Assembly: GCA_025449475.1 (NCBI GenBank)
Contig: JANWJM010000128.1
Span: 1-7,723 of the forward strand
DNA from: Thermoactinomycetaceae bacterium
GTDB lineage: Bacteria > Bacillota > Bacilli > Thermoactinomycetales > Thermoactinomycetaceae
DNA: 7,723 nt
Direction: 5' to 3'
A program made the position numbers and the translations under genes. Shown here in pieces: positions 1-5,556 of this stretch; positions within the stretch are counted from its first letter, which is position 1, and every line of letters begins with the position of its first letter. A model generated the notes under the pieces. That model ran no database searches. It had not been told where the DNA came from and saw only the letters and a program-made list of their open reading frames with translations.

Positions 1-54
1 AATATTACACTCAATAGAGATCTTCGTAAATAACATATGATGGGTGGCTGATCC

Positions 55-537
55 ATGAGTATTTATTCCTTTTCTGCTCATACCATAACAGGTGACAAAC
101 TCTCCCTATCAACCTTCCAAGGAAAAGTATTACTTATTGTGAACACAGCGAGTCGGTGTGGCTTTACGCCCCAATAACATGAACTTCAATCACTCTATAC
201 CACTTACCAACCAAAGGGGTTCGAGATATTAGCCTTTCCTTGCAACCAATTTATGAATCAAGAACCGGGAACCGATCAACAGATCCTCTCCTTTTGTCAA
301 ACGCATTATGGAGTGACATTCCCGCTATTTTCAAAAGTGGATGTCAAAGGTGAAAATGCACATCCTCTCTTTCAATACTTAACCACACAGTCCTCAGGAC
401 TCATCACAGATGAAATCAAATGGAACTTCACCAAATTCCTTGTCAACAAAAAAGGCGAAGTCGTTGGTCGATATGCACCAACCACCACCCCCAAAAAAAT
501 CGAAAAAGAGATTCAATCCTTATTGAAAGAATCCTAG
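55..537 (+). pseudogene. gpx: Glutathione peroxidase (thioredoxin-dependent type), interrupted by an in-frame TAA at codon 41
   Basis: Reading from the ATG at 55 gives a normal-length peroxidase of about 160 codons, except that codon 41 (175-177) is TAA. The first part holds the peroxidatic Cys35 in NTASRCGFTPQ. The stop sits where relatives usually have Tyr (TAT/TAC) in the segment after FTPQ, so one base change explains it. Beyond it the same frame stays open to the TAG at 535-537 and keeps the family motifs: FPCNQF at 61-66, Gln69 in NQEPGTD, a likely resolving Cys81 in SFCQTHYG, and the Trp123-Asn124 pair in KWNFTKFLVNKKG. Intact homologues reduce hydrogen peroxide and organic hydroperoxides in the cytoplasm. 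Neither half alone contains the full Cys-Gln-Trp-Asn set. Re-initiation at the ATG at 253 would lack Cys35 and has no clear ribosome site. ubiX follows after 17 nt, probably in one transcript. A sequencing error or readthrough cannot be excluded. Confidence 0.85.
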
Positions 538-554
538 ACAATTGGAGGCATAAC

Positions 555-1121
555 ATGACTCAAAAGAAACGCATGATCGTAGGAATCAGCGGAGCAACAG
601 GAATCATTTATGGCATTCGGATTTTAGAAGTCCTCCGGCGACATAACATCGAAACTCATCTGGTTGTTTCAAAAGCTGCAGAGATGACACTTCACTATGA
701 AACCGACCTATCCATCAAAGAACTTCGACAACTCGCCGATATAAACTATGGCATTCAAGACGTTGGGGCTGCCATCTCAAGTGGCTCCTTTCATACAATG
801 GGCATGGTCATTGCCCCTTGTTCCATTAAGACTATGTCCGCGATCGCCAATGGTATCACCGATAACCTACTCACACGTGCAGCTGAGGTCGTCATGAAAG
901 ACCGCCGACGTCTGGTTCTATTACTTCGGGAAACCCCTCTGACAGCAGGGCATCTTAGAAATATGTTGACCCTTACAGAAAGCGGTGGCATCGTAGCACC
1001 ACCTGTTCCTGCTTTTTATACACGCCCGAAAACACTGGATGATATTGTCGATCATACAGTGGGACGAGCACTCGATCTATTCGGCATCGATACAGGAGAA
1101 TTTCCCCGGTGGGGAGAATAA
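555..1121 (+). CDS. ubiX: UbiX/Pad1-family flavin prenyltransferase
   Basis: This 188-residue flavoprotein should join a dimethylallyl group to reduced FMN, making the prenylated flavin cofactor used by UbiD-type decarboxylases. The N-terminal GISGATG (residues 10-16) is the flavin-binding loop of the family. APCSIKTMSAIANGITDNLL (87-106), Lys115, Arg125-Glu126 in LLRETPL, Tyr155 and Arg171 fit the known phosphate- and prenyl-binding residues at a constant spacing. Length matches E. coli UbiX (about 189). The start at 555 is chosen because GGAGG at 544-548 lies 6 nt before it; the frame runs open further upstream, but that part overlaps the peroxidase gene in another frame and does not resemble UbiX. 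No UbiD partner lies in the window, so the target decarboxylase must be elsewhere. The gene probably shares a transcript with the interrupted peroxidase, so early termination there could lower its expression. Confidence 0.93.
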   Translation: MTQKKRMIVGISGATGIIYGIRILEVLRRHNIETHLVVSKAAEMTLHYETDLSIKELRQLADINYGIQDVGAAISSGSFHTMGMVIAPCSIKTMSAIANGITDNLLTRAAEVVMKDRRRLVLLLRETPLTAGHLRNMLTLTESGGIVAPPVPAFYTRPKTLDDIVDHTVGRALDLFGIDTGEFPRWGE

Positions 1122-1140
1122 CTTTCACACTACCAATCGC

Positions 1141-1168
1141 CTCCCACCTTTTTTCAAAACGGTGGGAG
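1141..1168 (+). terminator. Hairpin after ubiX
   Basis: CTCCCACC (1141-1148) and GGTGGGAG (1161-1168) form a perfect 8-bp GC-rich stem 19 nt after the ubiX stop. The loop is TTTTTTC followed by AAAAC and can add a few T-A pairs. Only two T follow on the plus strand, so it is a weak intrinsic terminator or an mRNA 3' end stabiliser. It lies between convergent genes and could also serve the arsR transcript. Confidence 0.55.
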
Positions 1169-1307
1169 TTATCCATCAGTTGGAGAATCATGGTTGGGAG
1201 GATCATCAATCGTGAGGATACCATACCTAACAGTGAGGATAAAACTTCGGGTTCATGATACCAGTAGGATGACAATGTCAAGAAGCTGACTTTTCAAGCC
1301 TTTTCTC

Positions 1308-1646
1308 TTATTCATGGGAAGCATGTTGAAAGCCTGTGATCAATAAAGTCAGGATATGCTCATCATCAATACTATAAAAAGCACTCCTCCCTTCCTTCCG
1401 TCTCTTTACAATTCTCAAATTTTTCAAATATCTCAATTGATGCGATATGGCGGATTGCGTCATATTCAGAACATGTGATAATTCGTGTACACACATCTCC
1501 GACTTCGTCAATGTATGAATAATTCGAATACGCGTCGGATCGGCCAGAGCTCGAAAAATTGATGCCATATCATGAATCGTTTTCTCAGATAGCGAAACCT
1601 TTTCCAACTCCTTGAGCACACTTCCATTGACATCCTTATCGACCAA
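1308..1646 (-). CDS. ArsR/SmtB-family metal-sensing repressor with CzrA-type alpha-5 site
   Basis: A 112-residue winged-helix repressor. FRALADPTRIRIIHTL (31-46) and the recognition region TQSAISHQLRYLKNLRIVKRR (63-83) are classic ArsR/SmtB, followed by the wing (EGRSAFYSI). The C-terminal helix carries Asp95-x-His97-x10-His108-x2-His111, the full alpha-5 ligand set known from zinc/cobalt sensors such as CzrA, SmtB and NmtR. The alpha-3 segment EMCVHEL has only one Cys, so a CadC/ArsR thiolate site is incomplete. From family knowledge it should bind DNA without metal and release it when zinc or a similar ion binds. The start is TTG at 1646: GGAGG lies 8 nt upstream, while an ATG between them (1650-1648) is out of frame and stops after four codons. 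No metal exporter lies nearby, so the regulated gene is unknown; self-regulation is likely. An acidic 64-residue protein is encoded divergently. Confidence 0.92.
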   Translation of the reverse strand: MVDKDVNGSVLKELEKVSLSEKTIHDMASIFRALADPTRIRIIHTLTKSEMCVHELSHVLNMTQSAISHQLRYLKNLRIVKRRKEGRSAFYSIDDEHILTLLITGFQHASHE

Positions 1647-1654
1647 TCATGAAA

Positions 1655-1659
1655 CCTCC
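1655..1659 (-). promoter_or_regulatory. Shine-Dalgarno that selects the TTG start of the arsR-type gene
   Basis: On the minus strand GGAGG lies 8 nt before TTG 1646, the optimal distance, but only 4 nt before the out-of-frame ATG at 1650. The spacing therefore decides for TTG, and the next in-frame ATG (codon 27) would remove the first helix. Confidence 0.75.
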
Positions 1660-1703
1660 GTTTTATTTGCATGAATCATCGTTCCATTTTTTATATAATC
1701 CTT

Positions 1704-1732
1704 AGTGTAGAACCAATGTAATCCAAAGTCAA
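1704..1732 (-). promoter_or_regulatory. Candidate sigma-A promoter of the arsR-type gene
   Basis: On the minus strand TTGACT (1732-1727, 5 of 6 to the -35 consensus) is followed after 17 nt by TACACT (1709-1704, 4 of 6 to the -10 consensus). Transcription would start near 1697, about 50 nt before the TTG start. A 4-1-4 palindrome, ATGAATCAT (1671-1679), lies in the leader and is a possible repressor half-site arrangement, but this is only a guess. Confidence 0.5.
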
Positions 1733-1830
1733 TGACCACCTATATTCACCCTAACCACCAAAAAAAATTGGGCCGAAGAGAAAAATGTGTTAATCATAAC
1801 CGAGTCAACTTCGGTGATACTAAAGATCAA

Positions 1831-1836
1831 GGGAGG
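1831..1836 (+). promoter_or_regulatory. Strong Shine-Dalgarno selecting TTG 1847
   Basis: GGGAGG (continuing as GGGAGGTG to 1838) lies 10 nt before TTG 1847. The only other early start in this frame, GTG 1787, has no comparable site, so the shorter 64-residue product is preferred. A small stem, ACCGA (1799-1803) with TCGGT (1811-1815), lies upstream in the leader. Confidence 0.6.
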
Positions 1837-1846
1837 TGAAGAACCA

Positions 1847-2041
1847 TTGTCTTCTCCATCCCCTCAAAAGATGAATCCGAAGCTGGAAGCCTCATTTCCC
1901 ATCGATGACACGACGATACAACAAATCTATCTGGAAACTTGGTTATCCCCTGCTGCTTTTGATCGAATCTGGGAAGCAGACGAAGAGATTCCCATAAGAT
2001 TTCATATCGACATCGACATCGTCGAACAATACAACCTTTGA
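1847..2041 (+). CDS. Small acidic hypothetical protein, 64 residues
   Basis: I do not recognise this protein. From TTG 1847 it reads 64 residues: a Ser/Pro-rich start, then a likely folded part (SFPIDDTTIQQIYLETWLSP, then AAFDRIWEADEEIPIRF) and an acidic end with HIDIDIVEQYNL, encoded by a short CATCGA-type repeat at 2011-2025. It has no Cys, no membrane segment and no signal peptide, so a cytoplasmic protein is expected. Support for being real is the strong ribosome site, the amphipathic non-repetitive sequence, and a hairpin with a pyrimidine-rich tail downstream (2100-2128). It is divergent from the metal-sensing repressor, about 200 nt away, so shared control is possible but unproven. A longer 84-residue form from GTG 1787 cannot be excluded. 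Confidence 0.55.
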   Translation: MSSPSPQKMNPKLEASFPIDDTTIQQIYLETWLSPAAFDRIWEADEEIPIRFHIDIDIVEQYNL

Positions 2042-2099
2042 TTATATTTTAACAAAATTTTTTCCTGTCTATGCATCTACCGAAAAATACCATTTACAA

Positions 2100-2128
2100 G
2101 CTTGTCGATACAGTATGGTTCGACAAGC
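2100..2128. terminator. Bidirectional terminator between the 64-residue gene and the deaminase gene
   Basis: GCTTGTCGA (2100-2108) and TCGACAAGC (2120-2128) form a perfect 9-bp stem with an 11-nt loop. On the plus strand it is followed by CCTCTTTCTTT, a fair T-rich tail ending transcription of the small gene. On the minus strand it lies 9 nt after the stop of the deaminase, with a weak tail (TTGTAAATGG). Confidence 0.7.
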
Positions 2129-2137
2129 CCTCTTTCT

Positions 2138-3439
2138 TTATGGTTTCAGAGCCTCAAACGCTCGAGTTGCCTCATGGCAAATCTTCTCCTCATCCAATGT
2201 AAGACATTCTCCCTTTTTCACTACTTGTTTTCCATCAATAAACACATCTGAAACATCCTTTATCGATGCGGCATAAACAATCTGAGAAATCAGATGATGC
2301 ATGGGATACATATGAGCGCCTGTCAAATTCATCGTGATAAAATCAGCTCTTTTCCCCACTTCAAGACTCCCAATCTGATCTTCCAAAAACAGGGCTTCCG
2401 CACCATATAGGGTACCCATTTTCAACGCAGTGGTAGCAGAAACCACTTCCGGATCTTCATGAACCCCTTTATGGATTAAGGCTGCGAGACGAACCTCTTC
2501 CAGCATATCTAGATTATTATTACTTGCGGCACTATCTGTGCCAAGCGATGGTCGAATCCCTTTTTCCATCATCCGTCCAATAGGGGCGATGCCACTCCCT
2601 AACTTGAGATTGCTTCCTGGATAATGGGAAATCTTAACATCGTATTCAGCCAATATCTCAATCTCTTCATCATTGACATGAACAGCATGAGCTACCAACG
2701 AAGGTGGATCAAAAAAACCCAACTTTTGTAGATGCTCAACTGGACGTTTACCATATTCCTCCACATTTTGCGCAACCTCTCGAGAGGTTTCAGACATATG
2801 TGTATGTAACGGAATTCGATGTTCAATCGCTTTTTCAATAAACCGTTTCAAATATTGAGGATCACACGTATAGGGCGAATGAGGAGCAAGCATCGTCGAA
2901 ATCCTTCCATCTCCCGCACCCTTCCAATCGAGTGCGAATTTCACAGCTTCTTCCAGTTTCCGCTTTCGTAACTCCTCGGTTCCAAATCCAATCGCGCCCC
3001 GGCATAAGGAAGCCCGCATTCCCGCATCAAGTACAACCTCACCAACCACATCCATCCGATCATACATATCAAGAAAACAGGTGGTTCCCGATTTTAACAT
3101 CTCGAGCACAGATAACTGTGTCCCTGCTCTCACTTGATATTCAGTAAAGCGTCCTTCTATCGGCCACATCTTCTCTTCTAACCATTCTTGAAGCGGCAAA
3201 TCATCCGCATATCCGCGAAGGAGAGACATCGCTGCATGACCGTGTGTGTTCACAAAACCGGGTAAAATGGCTTGCTTATATTTTAAATCAATCACCTCAT
3301 CATATGCATCCATGACCTTTTCAGGCGGTACAGAACCTACATAATCAATCGTTTTTCCATTGATCCCTAATGCTCCACGAAAACAAGGATCTTCTTCTTC
3401 CATGGAAATGATCCAAGCATGTATAAATAAACGTCTCAA
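2138..3439 (-). CDS. mtaD: 5'-methylthioadenosine/S-adenosylhomocysteine deaminase-family amidohydrolase
   Basis: This 433-residue metal-dependent hydrolase resembles enzymes that deaminate methylthioadenosine, S-adenosylhomocysteine or related nucleosides to inosine derivatives plus ammonia. Metal and catalytic residues are in family order: His66 and His68 in PGFVNTHGHAAMSLLRG, His187 in APHSPYTC, His214 with the catalytic Glu217 in HTHMSET, His251/His254 in AHAVHV, and Asp302 in LGTDSAASNNNLDM. Residues 1-58 and roughly 355-410 (GSLEVGKRADF, then FIDGKQVVKKG) form the composite beta-sandwich domain. Length is normal for the family. The start is TTG 3439, with GGGAGGTGA ending 7 nt before it. 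It follows the polymerase gene by 60 nt on the same strand, so it may belong to the same transcript or have its own promoter. Exact substrate cannot be told from sequence: guanine/cytosine-type and chlorohydrolase relatives look alike. Confidence 0.9.
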   Translation of the reverse strand: MRRLFIHAWIISMEEEDPCFRGALGINGKTIDYVGSVPPEKVMDAYDEVIDLKYKQAILPGFVNTHGHAAMSLLRGYADDLPLQEWLEEKMWPIEGRFTEYQVRAGTQLSVLEMLKSGTTCFLDMYDRMDVVGEVVLDAGMRASLCRGAIGFGTEELRKRKLEEAVKFALDWKGAGDGRISTMLAPHSPYTCDPQYLKRFIEKAIEHRIPLHTHMSETSREVAQNVEEYGKRPVEHLQKLGFFDPPSLVAHAVHVNDEEIEILAEYDVKISHYPGSNLKLGSGIAPIGRMMEKGIRPSLGTDSAASNNNLDMLEEVRLAALIHKGVHEDPEVVSATTALKMGTLYGAEALFLEDQIGSLEVGKRADFITMNLTGAHMYPMHHLISQIVYAASIKDVSDVFIDGKQVVKKGECLTLDEEKICHEATRAFEALKP

Positions 3440-3459
3440 TTACTCTCACCTCCCTTTCA

Positions 3460-3488
3460 AGGATAGTGGAAATCACTAGCAATTACAA
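3460..3488 (-). promoter_or_regulatory. Weak candidate sigma-A promoter of the deaminase gene
   Basis: On the minus strand TTGTAA (3488-3483) is followed after 17 nt by TATCCT (3465-3460), each 4 of 6 to consensus. The predicted start near 3453 would fall at the edge of the ribosome site, giving a very short leader, which lowers confidence. A small TAGTG/CACTA hairpin (3464-3478) overlaps it. If it is not used, the deaminase depends on readthrough from the ligase operon. Confidence 0.25.
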
Positions 3489-3499
3489 TTCATCATTTC

Positions 3500-4399
3500 T
3501 CATATCTTATGACTTTCTATAAATCGAAGAATTTCCGACAAATCCATCCGAGACCCTTCGGCAATTGGAGAAAAAAGATCTCCCTTCTCCTTGATTCGCT
3601 GATGAATCGTCTTTAAGGTAAAAAAGGCTGGTGAACCTAATCCGGAAAGCTCTTCCCAATCGATCGGCGTCGAAACAGTCGCCTTGACCGTTGCACGAGG
3701 TGAATAGGGAGCAATCAAGGTTTTACCATGCCAGTGTTGTAGATAGTCAAAATAGACCTTTTCACCACGCTCTTTCACCTTGCGATTGATCGTCACAAGA
3801 TCCGGACGTTTCTCCACCAAATATCTTGCGATAAAAAAATTGACACGTCGTGTCTCTTCAAACGTATACCCCTCTTGGATCGGGATATATATTTGAAGAC
3901 CACTCGCACCTGAAGTCTTAACACAACCGATCAGATTCAAGCGCTCCAATAGTTCTTTTGTCTCGAGCGCCACTTCAGCTACTTTTTGAAAATCAGAAGT
4001 ACTTGGATCTAAATCGAACACCAATTCCGTTGGATATTCATTCCAATAGTAGTGAAAAGACGTATGAAACTCCAAGCATGCCAAATTTGCCAACCAGACA
4101 AGAGTAGGAAGATTATTGAGCAAAATATACTCGATCGATCCAACCTTACGCGTCATCACCCATTCTGGATAGGGATGCAAAACATTCTTCTGATAAAAAA
4201 AAGATTCATGAATCCCGTCCGGATAACGAATCATCGTGAGCAGACGCTTACGTGTATATCGTAACAAGTATGGGGCGAGCTGCACACACAAAAGAACATA
4301 ATCCCACTTGGTGATCCCCTCTTCTGGAAACAACACCTTATCAGGATTGGTGATTCGCAACACATATCCATCAATCTTAACCTCACGAAACGATTCCAT
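3500..4399 (-). CDS. ligD: LigD-type primase-polymerase (PolDom), stand-alone
   Basis: This 299-residue protein corresponds to the polymerase domain of bacterial LigD, an archaeo-eukaryotic-primase-type enzyme that fills gaps and adds ribonucleotides at broken DNA ends in non-homologous end joining. Visible motifs: LLTMIRYPDGIHESFFYQKN (53-72), the catalytic Asp129/Asp131 in VFDLDPS, the nucleotide-binding KTSGASGLQIYIP (161-173), the third carboxylate Asp218 in VYFDYLQ, and IAPYSPRATVKATVSTPIDWEEL (229-251). Length is that of a complete PolDom with nothing extra. In KTSGASGLQIYIP the positions often filled by Lys and His (as in SGSKGLH) are Ser166 and Gln169. The start ATG 4399 lies 15 nt after the ligase stop, with GGAG 10 nt upstream. 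It is in the same frame as the ligase, so the pair looks like a split version of the fused LIG-POL protein of Bacillus. No Ku gene lies in the window. Confidence 0.92.
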   Translation of the reverse strand: MESFREVKIDGYVLRITNPDKVLFPEEGITKWDYVLLCVQLAPYLLRYTRKRLLTMIRYPDGIHESFFYQKNVLHPYPEWVMTRKVGSIEYILLNNLPTLVWLANLACLEFHTSFHYYWNEYPTELVFDLDPSTSDFQKVAEVALETKELLERLNLIGCVKTSGASGLQIYIPIQEGYTFEETRRVNFFIARYLVEKRPDLVTINRKVKERGEKVYFDYLQHWHGKTLIAPYSPRATVKATVSTPIDWEELSGLGSPAFFTLKTIHQRIKEKGDLFSPIAEGSRMDLSEILRFIESHKI

Positions 4400-4414
4400 C
4401 TCTCACTTACTCCA

Positions 4415-5356
4415 TTATTTTTGAAAAGAATACCCTTGAATAACTGGTGAACGTAACGTCCCAGAGGGAGTCCACTCAAAAAACGAAATCTTCACCTTTA
4501 AATGCGGGGGAACCCATACAATCTTTTGCTTTTCCAATGGAACATCAACTTGAGGAGGCTCATCGATCCGAACGGAAGCCACCCAGTTAGTAATCAGCTC
4601 AATCTCTTTCTGAGAAAGACCGGAAGAAACCTTTCCTATATACTGCCAAGCATCATCGTCGTGAATGCCAACAATCAGAGAATTGACCTTTCTGGAACGA
4701 AACGTCACCCCAATCACAAATGCCTCAATCTTTTGAGTCACCTTTACTTTTTTCCAGTCCCGATGCTTTTTTCCTGCATGATAGACACTCCTTTTTTTCT
4801 TGAGAACCATGCCTTCCCATTCTCTTGTCTTAATGTACTTCCATAGCCGACCTCCATCTTCAATCGTCGAACACAACTGCACAAAAGGAGTCGATATCAG
4901 CAGAGAACTTAGCTGATCCAATCGATCCACCAATGGATAACTGGTCAACCATTCGCCGTTCAGATATAACAGATCAAAAACCATATAGACAGCAGGAAAC
5001 CCCTTCATCATCTCTTTAATCTTATCCAAATCCTTCATTCGATCCCTCTTTAGCACTTGAAAAAAATTCGCCTTACCATCTTTGAACGAGACACACTCTC
5101 CATCCAGAATTAACTCTTGAGAAGGAAATTGAGCGCGAAGATCCATCACAATCTCAGGGTAAGTTAATGTACGTGAGCGATGATTTCGAGTATAAAGTCG
5201 TACCTTCCCTTTGCGAACATAGGCTAGCAATCGGATTCCATCCCATTTCACTTGGGCCAAACAGTCCGACTTTTTGGGCATCTCTTTTATCAATATTGGC
5301 TCCATAGGTTTAATCAGGGGTCGATCATCCAAACCTCTTGCTTCTTTATTGACCAA
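4415..5356 (-). CDS. ligD: ATP-dependent DNA ligase (LigD ligase domain), stand-alone
   Basis: An ATP-dependent DNA ligase that seals nicks and breaks through an enzyme-adenylate. Numbered from the first in-frame TTG (5377), the motifs are: motif I KWDGIR with the adenylated Lys44, LDGECVSF (91-98) with the motif-III-region Glu94, VFDLLYLNG (133-141), motif IV EGMVLKKK (188-195), and motif V DWKKVKV (207-213). Residues from about 215 form the OB-fold (VIGVTFRSRKVNSLIVGIHDD, then YIGKVSSGLS), ending in WTPSGTLRSPVIQGYSF. It has no polymerase or phosphoesterase domain. The start chosen is TTG 5356 (313 residues), because AGGAG at 5369-5365 sits 8 nt before it, while TTG 5377 lacks a ribosome site. 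The polymerase gene follows in frame after 15 nt, so the two are co-transcribed and probably translationally coupled. Forespore expression is suggested by the upstream promoter. Confidence 0.92.
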   Translation of the reverse strand: MVNKEARGLDDRPLIKPMEPILIKEMPKKSDCLAQVKWDGIRLLAYVRKGKVRLYTRNHRSRTLTYPEIVMDLRAQFPSQELILDGECVSFKDGKANFFQVLKRDRMKDLDKIKEMMKGFPAVYMVFDLLYLNGEWLTSYPLVDRLDQLSSLLISTPFVQLCSTIEDGGRLWKYIKTREWEGMVLKKKRSVYHAGKKHRDWKKVKVTQKIEAFVIGVTFRSRKVNSLIVGIHDDDAWQYIGKVSSGLSQKEIELITNWVASVRIDEPPQVDVPLEKQKIVWVPPHLKVKISFFEWTPSGTLRSPVIQGYSFQK

Positions 5357-5364
5357 GATTACCG

Positions 5365-5369
5365 CTCCT
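5365..5369 (-). promoter_or_regulatory. Shine-Dalgarno that decides the ligase start (TTG 5356)
   Basis: AGGAG on the minus strand lies 8 nt before TTG 5356 and inside the longer reading frame that begins at TTG 5377. The longer start has nothing resembling a ribosome site upstream, so the 7-residue-shorter protein is preferred. Confidence 0.6.
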
Positions 5370-5430
5370 GCATGCAATGATAAGAAAGACCACGATATTG
5401 AATCAACTTTACCTGTCTGGATTTATGGTG

Positions 5431-5460
5431 TAGTATGACCAATGCTGATGTTTCTATGTA
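5431..5460 (-). promoter_or_regulatory. Candidate sigma-G (forespore) promoter of the ligase-polymerase pair
   Basis: On the minus strand TACATA (5460-5455) is followed after 17 nt by CATACTA (5437-5431). The sigma-G consensus of Bacillus is roughly gHATR, 17-18 nt, CATWNTA: the -10 match is complete and the -35 misses only the weakly conserved G. Transcription would begin near 5424, about 68 nt before TTG 5356. No good sigma-A promoter is visible here on this strand. In B. subtilis the ku-ligD pair is known to depend on sigma-G, which fits. Confidence 0.5.
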
Positions 5461-5489
5461 GCATACAACCGCTTGAGCCAATCATCGAA

Positions 5490-5518
5490 TTGACAAAACG
5501 ATTTCAACTCTCTATTAT
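5490..5518 (+). promoter_or_regulatory. Sigma-A promoter of the CPBP gene
   Basis: TTGACA (5490-5495) is a perfect -35 box, followed after exactly 17 nt by TATTAT (5513-5518, 5 of 6). The start would be near 5525, about 30 nt before TTG 5557. It is back to back with the sigma-G-like promoter of the ligase. Confidence 0.75.
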
Positions 5519-5540
5519 TTCATTGATACATCGAATGAAA
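5518..5540 (+). repeat. Inverted repeat over the transcription start of the CPBP gene
   Basis: TTTCATT (5518-5524) and AATGAAA (5534-5540) form a perfect 7-bp inverted repeat with a 9-nt spacer. It begins at the last base of the -10 box, covers the predicted start site and ends 2 nt before the ribosome site AAAGGAG (5543-5549). It could be an operator; as an RNA hairpin it would lose most of its left arm because transcription starts within or after it. Confidence 0.4.
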
Positions 5541-5556
5541 TGAAAGGAGCCTATCA

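Noticed and set aside
175..177. Selenocysteine or other recoding at the peroxidase stop
   Set aside because: Selenocysteine uses TGA, and the catalytic position (codon 35) is already a Cys codon; the TAA is six codons later and no special downstream structure was evident.
253..537. Separate 94-residue protein starting at ATG 253
   Set aside because: It is the C-terminal part of the interrupted peroxidase; it lacks its own ribosome site and the catalytic Cys35.
791..991. Minus-strand open frame antisense to ubiX
   Set aside because: It lies wholly within the well-supported ubiX gene and has an Arg-rich composition typical of a shadow frame.
1190..1258. Small plus-strand frame of 22 codons after ubiX (ATG 1190, GGAG 4 nt upstream)
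   Set aside because: The ribosome-site spacing is short, the product matches nothing I know, and it lies between two terminator-like regions of convergent genes; it is too short to support from sequence alone.
973..1281. Minus-strand open frame of 102 codons running from the ubiX 3' region into the gap
   Set aside because: It is largely antisense to ubiX, has no ribosome site and resembles no family.
1273..1294. GTCA/TGAC hairpin followed by TTTT near the end of the repressor gene
   Set aside because: The stem is only 4 bp and the T run is on the plus strand, the wrong side for the minus-strand repressor.
1694..1699. Perfect TATAAT on the plus strand as promoter of the 64-residue gene
   Set aside because: No -35 box is found at 16-18 nt, and it is about 150 nt upstream of the gene in AT-rich sequence.
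1787..1846. N-terminal extension of the small acidic protein from GTG 1787
   Set aside because: It contains the strong ribosome site GGGAGGTG inside its coding sequence and has no good site of its own.
4502..4846. Plus-strand open frame of 114 codons opposite the ligase gene
   Set aside because: It is antisense to conserved ligase motifs IV and V and the OB-fold, with no ribosome site or recognisable domain.
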